DNA of 64,000 nucleotides from Musa acuminata AAA Group (lineage: Eukaryota > Streptophyta > Magnoliopsida > Zingiberales > Musaceae), in the NCBI RefSeq assembly GCF_036884655.1, contig NC_088356.1, positions 10,148,001 to 10,212,000 on the forward strand, read 5' to 3'. The position numbers were made by a program, and so were the translations under genes. Below the pieces are notes generated by a model that worked only from the letters and a program-made list of their open reading frames with translations, made no database searches and was not told the DNA's origin. Below, in pieces: positions 58,701 to 64,000 of the stretch. How positions within the stretch are numbered: the first letter of the stretch is position 1; every line of letters begins with the position of its first letter.

Positions 58701-61094
58701 TATTAAGAGAGTTGAATGTTGTTAAGAGTGAAACATGTATGGTGCGGCAAGTTTGCATCTGGGTGCTGTAGGCGGTCATCACGCTAGTCTCACACTAGAG
58801 GTCCCCGGTTTGAACCCCGATTCAACATTTTTGAAGGAATGTGTCACCTAGTTTAGCTGGTAAAAGCCTTGACAGTTTATTGCAAGGTCCTGGCTCGAAT
58901 CTCGCCTTCATCACTTACCCTTTGCAAATATATATATATATATATATATATAACATTTATTTATTTATTTTTCTTATTGCAAATGGTTGAGTAGTCAATC
59001 AGCTTGGTATGGCACCTTAAATAAATTTGATCAAGGGTAAGTGGTGAAGTCTTTATTCATCCCAAGACCTTGATATTAACAGTCTTGTTCTTTACTGGCT
59101 AGTACCTTATGGCTGAGGGTAAGTAATTTAAGATGAAAGTGTTCTCGGACTTTGAGCAATATCTTGTGTTCTGTCATATTAGCTGGTCATGAAAATATAT
59201 ATGAAAACCGGAAATTTCTACTTCAGAAACATCTGTAGTGTTGTTTCCCTTTTAGAAAGACTTAGGGACCAAAATCCAAAGTAACACCCAGATCAAACAG
59301 TCTGCCTCCATCCACAAATAGCTCATTCTTACTCGAGCCCTTATCATATCCTCCAATGCATCTATGATACTATTTGTTATGACGTGACCCGTTAGGATAA
59401 CCAGCTGAAGTATTTAATTGTGAAATGTCCACTTAAGCTAGATTCCCATTTATGTACTTACAATGAAATTCATACTTTGAAAAAGTGAAGAAATTAACAA
59501 TTGGTTCATGAGTAAAAGTGTGACTTCTCTTCCGTTACTATTCTCTTACGGACCACTTTTTTATCTGCTTATTGCCTTTTCAGGTAGAAATAGCAAGACA
59601 GATCTTGGGGAGAGGGGTTGGAATGTCCTGGGAAGACGCCAAACTCCAGGTAGTATATTTGGATACCCTCCCAGTTCTCCTTCTAATCTTTGTTCTTTGT
59701 TTCTTTTCTTCTCCTTTGTATTGTAATGCAACGCTGTCTAGTGTTATAATGCCAGGGAAATGGATACCTTACTATTATATATTTAAACCAGGTTGTTAAA
59801 ATTTTGAACTGGAGCACGACCTAAATAAATTAAAGTCATGTTGAGTTTCTATACTAGGCCCACCACTTGTCAATGATACCTGAGCTCAAATCTGCTCTGA
59901 ATTGGCCATGGATTTAGTCAGGCGAAGTCACCCAGCTTGCCATCTGAGATTTAGGTTGAAATTCAAAATCAGATGTTCATTTTCAGGCATAAGCTGTTTT
60001 TTTCTGTTGATTAGTCAAAACAGATATTAGTATTTGGACTCCAATTTTCTATATGATCGGTAAAAGCTTCTGTTAATTTGCTCTGTTTGTGGTTAAAACC
60101 TTTATTTCTCCAAGGGTTGTTTTCTTTGTTTTAGCTTCTACCAGGCTTTCTTTGCTCTTCCTCTTTTGTAAGCAGTACCTCTGAGATACATTGATCCACC
60201 GCTTAATAGTGTTGTGGTCTTTACTGCACTTCATAGATAATGATGTAAATTTTGTTTCCTTGATAAAATATAGTTGACCAATGTCACCAATCTTAATTTT
60301 GCATCAATTCTACAGGCTGCCGAAGAAGCTCTTGGAACTTTGAGGTCCATGCTTGGACAATATTCTCAAAAACACTCTAGTTCACCAGGGTGAGATTACT
60401 TTTTTGCATAGAATGCCTAATTACGCTCTTACTTTGTTGAAACAATTTTTATTTTAAAGACAACTTTGATGTCTCAAAATATTCAAGCATGAGAGTATTT
60501 AGCAACATATTGCTCAATGATTTTTTGGACTGCCAATAGTGTGCATGAATGTTTTTGTTGTAGGAGTTGAAATTGCTTGAAAAACTAGGAACCTCCATGA
60601 AATTGCTCAAGAGTTGCATGCTTTATTGGTTAGAGGCTTGAATGCTTGGAAACACTCTTTCAATTTTACAAAGGTTGACTCATTTGAATCTTCTAATTGT
60701 TGGAAACATGATCCTGGGATCTTGCAGAAATTGATGTTTGTTCATTTCGCTAATTTAGAGCCTTGAAGGAATCTGCTGTCATTTTTTTATTTATTCATGA
60801 TTCATTGTTGTTCATTCTAAATAAAAAAGGCATGGTCATCGGTGGTGGTTCTTTATAGTTTTCGGGTACAAGAATTTGTGCAATTGGTTCATATCGTTTT
60901 TATAGCCTCTCTTTGACCAGTAATCCCCAGTTAATCATACTTCCAATTGCTTTACATCTTCCTCTCTTTTTTTCTTCGTTCTCAGGTCACTGTCGATGAT
61001 GTCAAACAAGCGTTTCAAACCAGAAGTTTCACATATACTGCATAGAATTCCACCTTCTGGAAGATATTCTAAAAGCGAAACTCCTGTGCCTTGA
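46718..61094 (+). CDS. CPL1: RNA polymerase II CTD phosphatase-like 1 (CPL1/FRY2 type)
   Basis: Seventeen exons join in frame to 949 aa (Arabidopsis CPL1 is about 967): 46718-46975, 48264-48740, 49049-49259, 49451-49608, 49701-49771, 50195-50300, 50389-50472, 50562-51128, 51215-51278, 54442-54575, 54651-54704, 57455-57551, 57995-58227, 58311-58397, 59584-59649, 60316-60389, 60986-61094. The FCP1-like catalytic domain has '[20 protein letters not shown]' (D141, D143 are the phosphoryl-transfer pair) and '[20 protein letters not shown]'. Two double-stranded-RNA-binding domains follow (about 697-762 with '[20 protein letters not shown]', about 832-905 with '[20 protein letters not shown]'), then the nuclear-signal-like 'SNKRFKPE'. 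CPL1 dephosphorylates Ser5 of the Pol II tail and HYL1, affecting stress transcription and microRNA processing. The exon 9/10 junction across a 3.2-kb intron is the least certain. Confidence 0.95.
49890..50110. repeat. Diverged CGGTAC-type repeat in CPL1 intron 5
   Basis: Words such as 'cgatacatatcgtccaatgc', 'gcagcatggaccatggcat' and 'gggtccggtactcgaaatg' resemble the other CGGTAC-family copies, but the match is weak. Confidence 0.35.
53425..53630. repeat. CGGTAC-type dispersed repeat (~200 bp) in CPL1 intron 9
   Basis: Begins 'ggttcaccgtaccgattcg' and ends 'atgccatggtacgatgaatc', so its outer ~12 bases are roughly inverted ('ttcaccgtacc' against 'ttcatcgtacc' on the other strand). In between are 'gtaccgatgtaccgacc', 'ggtacataccgagctat' and 'gtaccgcccgtactgagcgg', paralleling the copy at 33232-33422. 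Confidence 0.65.
55707..55788. repeat. (TA)n microsatellite with (CTATAT) interruption
   Basis: Long TA run inside CPL1 intron 11 (54705-57454), interrupted by 'tctatatctata' at about 55727-55738. Confidence 0.97.
56380..56830 (+). repeat. CGGTAC-related dispersed repeat with GA-rich core
   Basis: 'gatccatggcagaccggttt' followed by 'gtacgtcaacagatggtatg' and a GA-rich core (56500-56650) mirrors the minus-strand copy at 29280-29780. It lies within CPL1 intron 11. Confidence 0.45.
57080..57270. repeat. Small repeat cluster with 'acttgcaagcaac' words
   Basis: 'ttacttgcaagcaacc', 'aatgcttgcaagtggattac' and 'ccacttgcaagcaac' recur in direct and inverted forms within 190 bp, able to fold back. 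It may be a MITE remnant in CPL1 intron 11. Confidence 0.4.
58755..58928 (+). mobile_element. tRNA-related SINE-like segment(s) in CPL1 intron 14
   Basis: Two adjacent tRNA-like pieces are seen. The first ends with a T-arm-like 'cccggtttgaaccccg' (58804-58819). The second has an A-box-like 'tagtttagctgg' (58849-58860) and a B-box-like 'ggctcgaatctc' (58892-58903). A (TA)n run follows at 58929-58952. No cloverleaf of a functional tRNA can be drawn, so they are taken as SINE or decayed tRNA-like elements. Confidence 0.45.
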
Positions 61095-63170
61095 AGGCAC
61101 TGTGCTACCAGCCCACTTCTTCAATGGTTATCATATTAGCTTTGTGGCAGAGCAAGCCAGTTGAGTTTAATCGGGAACCAACTCCTGAAAACGTTGAGCA
61201 GACTTCTCAAGTAAATTGATAAAAGCTATATCTCATCCATTCTTGGGCATCTTTAGCAGAACCTCTCTTGGAAGCATGTAGCCGTGCACGTCAATGCGGA
61301 TTATACTTTTGTGTTTGGGATCACATTGCAGCTTGAACCTGTCAATTTGGCAACAGTATCAAACCACCTTTGTTGCCCGATAGTTGGGAGATCCCAAATG
61401 AATATTAAAACTTTGGGGCTCCTGAGAGGTTCTTTCTATTTCTTCGGGTTTCTTGCATTTTTTTTTTAATTTTAGGCTTTATGTTTCCAACATTCTCTAG
61501 TTTTAGTCGACAAAGTCATTTTGCTGTAAACTCTCAAAACATTTACTGACAACTGGAATGGCGAGTCGGTAGAGTGCTTTGTCCTAATCTTTCTATGGAC
61601 TTGTGTACTGCCAGTTATGGTGAGTCAGTAGAGGTTTCACGAGCGGAAGATGTTTCTTATGTGGATCTTGATGCGTTCGAGGAGTCTGCTCATGATGCTC
61701 GGTGGAAATCTTGTTGCCTTGTCTGAAGTCACTTGAAGCAGCAGCATTTGTTGACAAGAACTTGATTACTGAATTATTAGTGATCTTGTGCTTTTCTAGT
61801 CCTGCAACTCGAAAACAAGAGATCTACAGCTGCTGCTTATGACTTGTGCAAATGAAACACTAAAGCCTACTTATACAGATTATTTTGAGTGAGAAGCCAA
61901 CCATGAAACTTGCAGCACTTGTGTATGATTCAGATCCCTGTTATATTCATCTGCATGAATGGAGCAATCCCAAACAAGAAAACTCTTCATCTTAATGGTC
62001 ACAAGCAGGATGCAGATGTGAAACTCCATGCAGATGCTGATTTCATCTTGCTACATGATGCTATTGCTTTTTCTCTTTCTTTGAACTCTCTTATGATAGC
62101 CTTTGAGGGCAGCCTTCATGAAATCCTATGAACTTCTGAAGCACTCATTTCTTGGTAGCATGAAAGACTGTAGATTACAGCAGCAAACTCTGTTCTAAAG
62201 TGACACAGAGATTGATACTTTTAGCATGAGTGAGCACGAAGAACACAGTTCGAGGTACTCAGACAATCCAAGGTTGAATGAAGTGATCTCGAGTCCACTG
62301 ATCGGAGACAAATGGTTGATGGAGGCCTGCAGAAACATTGTGATGTGACAGCGGGGATAGATAAGAAAGATCCAAGACCTGTAAGACTATGACTTCTAGG
62401 TCAGCTGTGGGTGTTTAAAGTCGGAGGTCTTCCACAAGGTTGCCAATGATAGGGTTGGCTACTGCTGGTGGTGGTGATTTGGGGCCAGTCCTCAACATCT
62501 CCATCCAAAGCTCCCTCTTTGGATGGCAGTGTGCTTTCTGATATCTTTTCAGAGCTGTTCATCTGTGACAGAAACAGAAGTCAGGCAATGCAAAGCCGTA
62601 AACGAATTGCTGAGCCAACTGTTATAGTGTCAGGGAGTCAGAGGTCTTACAGTCATATCTTTTGCCTTATAAACCGGAGAAGAGAGACTTGAATTGTAGC
62701 TGGAATTTCCAGGAAAATGTGAGTGCATCTACATCTTGTAGTGTAGAATGATGTCAAGAAATAATTTCTAGGTTACTTGATCATTTACTTCTGTGCATGA
62801 ATGATAGCAGGATATAAACTCTGAGATTTTTGGCACGCAGAGATAACAATCAGAAGTCACAGGCTGTCTCATAAAATCTGCAACCAGTGAAGTAGACAAA
62901 GTAAACTGCATGCCGGAATCTTCCAATGCATGATATCCTGATGTAGTAGATGCAGAGAGGAGAAGAATGGTGGCAAATCTGATATCCTAACATGCAGCAG
63001 CTAAGATTCCTATAGTCACACTGGATGCCTCGTAAAAATCTGCAACCTGTGAACAAAGCAGCTGCATGATCTGCGCGAGGTTGCCGCAAGCTCTGAGCGA
63101 CTGAACCAATGCATCAATGGTGACAATGTGGTTGATGCAGGAAGAAGAAGTAGATGAGAAATCTATTTGG
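61095..63170. other. CPL1 3' region and intergenic space, convergent with the ERF gene
   Basis: This 2-kb stretch holds the 3' UTR of CPL1 (+) and the 3' UTR of the ERF gene (-). Several short open frames exist but none resembles a known protein. No repeat was recognised. Confidence 0.5.
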
Positions 63171-64000
63171 TCACTCCTTCCACAGAAACACGGAAGAAGA
63201 AGAGCCAGGACCAGCAGTAGAAGACGCGTCAGCATCCGGAGATGCTGTCGTCGTTGCGGCTGATGATGGTGGTGGTGCGGCATTGGAGGGATCCATGTCG
63301 GCGAAGCTCGTGAACCGGGAGTGGAGGAGCAAGCTATTGGCTCCGTCGATGTCGTCCCATATGGAGCTCCCTGGCCCCCAGGTGCTGAACCATTCTTCCG
63401 CTGCTGCAGCGGTGTTTCCCCACACCATTTCGGGTGTTGTTGTCTCGGGGGCTGTAGGCTCCGATCCACCGGATTCATCAAGCCCTGACGCGGAGCCGTC
63501 GCCGCTGCTGGAACTGCCGATGACGGTGGCAGTAACGCCTGTAGTCTCAAAAGCCACAGGTGGAGGTGGCCGGGGTTGCGATTGGTGGTGGATGGTTTGT
63601 GGTCGAGCTTCCTCAGGCGTGGCAGGAGGAGAGGATGAGGAGGAAGAACAAGAAGCCCCGCCTCTGTCACCACTACCGCCACCGGTGCCGAGGAAGAGAT
63701 GAGGAAAGTTGAGCTTCGCGTTCTCCCCTCTCAGCTTGAACGCCTCGCGGTCGTAAGCGAGGGCGGCTTCCTCGGCGGTGTTGAAGGTTCCGAGCCAGAG
63801 GCGGCTGCGGTTCCGGGGGAGGCGGATCTCCGCCACCCACTTCCCCCAGTGTCGCTGCCGCACGCCGCGATACAGCTTCGCAGGCGTCGGGATGGGGGGC
63901 AGCAACGGGCGCGGACAAAGGGAGGAGGGGTGCAGCGGGCGGCTCATCGCCATCACCATCCGCGCGCGTGGGTTAAGGTTGAGCGCCTCGCTCCAGTACC
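63171..64000 (-). CDS. AP2/ERF transcription factor, RAP2.4/ERF-Ib-like (partial, runs off the window)
   Basis: The minus-strand frame is open from the right window edge to a TGA at 63171-63173. The first ATG in view (63959) is probably not the start, because the frame upstream is open and reads [13 protein letters not shown], which resembles the region preceding the AP2 domain in related ERFs. The AP2 domain (about residues 28-88 from that ATG) reads '[20 protein letters not shown]' then '[20 protein letters not shown]' and '[20 protein letters not shown]'. The [11 protein letters not shown] form and the [12 protein letters not shown] block point to the ERF053/ERF054/RAP2.4-like part of the DREB side (A-6). 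The C-terminal half is rich in Ser, Thr, Pro and Gly and ends SSSVFLWKE. It should bind DRE or GCC-type DNA in the nucleus. Target genes cannot be inferred. Confidence 0.92.
   Translation of the reverse strand, partial: YWSEALNLNPRARMVMAMSRPLHPSSLCPRPLLPPIPTPAKLYRGVRQRHWGKWVAEIRLPRNRSRLWLGTFNTAEEAALAYDREAFKLRGENAKLNFPHLFLGTGGGSGDRGGASCSSSSSSPPATPEEARPQTIHHQSQPRPPPPVAFETTGVTATVIGSSSSGDGSASGLDESGGSEPTAPETTTPEMVWGNTAAAAEEWFSTWGPGSSIWDDIDGANSLLLHSRFTSFADMDPSNAAPPPSSAATTTASPDADASSTAGPGSSSSVFLWKE

Noticed and set aside
58795..58903. Functional tRNA gene
   Set aside because: A-box, B-box and T-arm-like pieces are present, but no complete cloverleaf with acceptor stem and anticodon loop could be drawn.
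62987..63682. Minus-strand open frame of 231 codons overlapping the ERF gene
   Set aside because: It lies in a different frame of the ERF C-terminal coding region and is Pro/Leu/His-rich without similarity. The AP2 frame is clearly the real one.

Overview
The window looks like nuclear DNA of a flowering plant, most likely a monocot. A member of the banana family (Musaceae) is a plausible guess, but the sequence does not prove it. The signs are multi-exon genes with GT-AG introns, AT-rich intergenic DNA full of (TA)n microsatellites, LTR retrotransposon remains, and GC-rich exons in some genes beside AT-rich ones in others. No bacterial, organellar or viral genome features were seen.

Layout. 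1-7.9 kb is repeat-rich and mostly non-coding. It holds an inverted-repeat nest around a broken DUF3537 gene fragment, two tandem arrays, and two orphan exon candidates on the minus strand. A small zinc-ribbon/OB-fold-like gene lies at 7975-8598 (+). 8.6-13.1 kb has no confident gene. 13133-17702 is a complete, minus-oriented LTR retrotransposon with 448-bp LTRs, a primer-binding site, a polypurine tract and a 4-bp target duplication, but no recognisable polymerase. A group III-A xyloglucan endotransglucosylase/hydrolase (XTH31/32 type, +) sits at 19754-20842. An Ole e 1-like secreted protein (-) is at 21222-21947. From 22628 to about 36850 (-) is a 14-kb phosphoglucan phosphatase gene (SEX4/DSP4), whose introns carry a solo LTR, a SINE-like element and several CGGTAC-type dispersed repeats. 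37-40.7 kb is intergenic with a miniature LTR remnant. A GT47 xylan-biosynthesis gene (FRA8/IRX7/F8H type, +) is at 40697-42141 and a soluble epoxide hydrolase (+) at 43036-44267. 46718-61094 (+) is the 17-exon CTD phosphatase-like gene CPL1. An AP2/ERF gene (-) runs off the right edge from 63171.

Working together. The genes do not form a pathway cluster. Two act on the cell wall (XTH on xyloglucan, GT47 on glucuronoxylan/xylan). One acts on starch (SEX4), one on RNA polymerase II (CPL1), one on epoxides (oxylipin or stress type) and one is a transcription factor. I reconstructed exon structures by eye from splice sites, reading frame and remembered family sequences. All multi-exon CDS close in frame except the N-terminus of SEX4, which stays uncertain.
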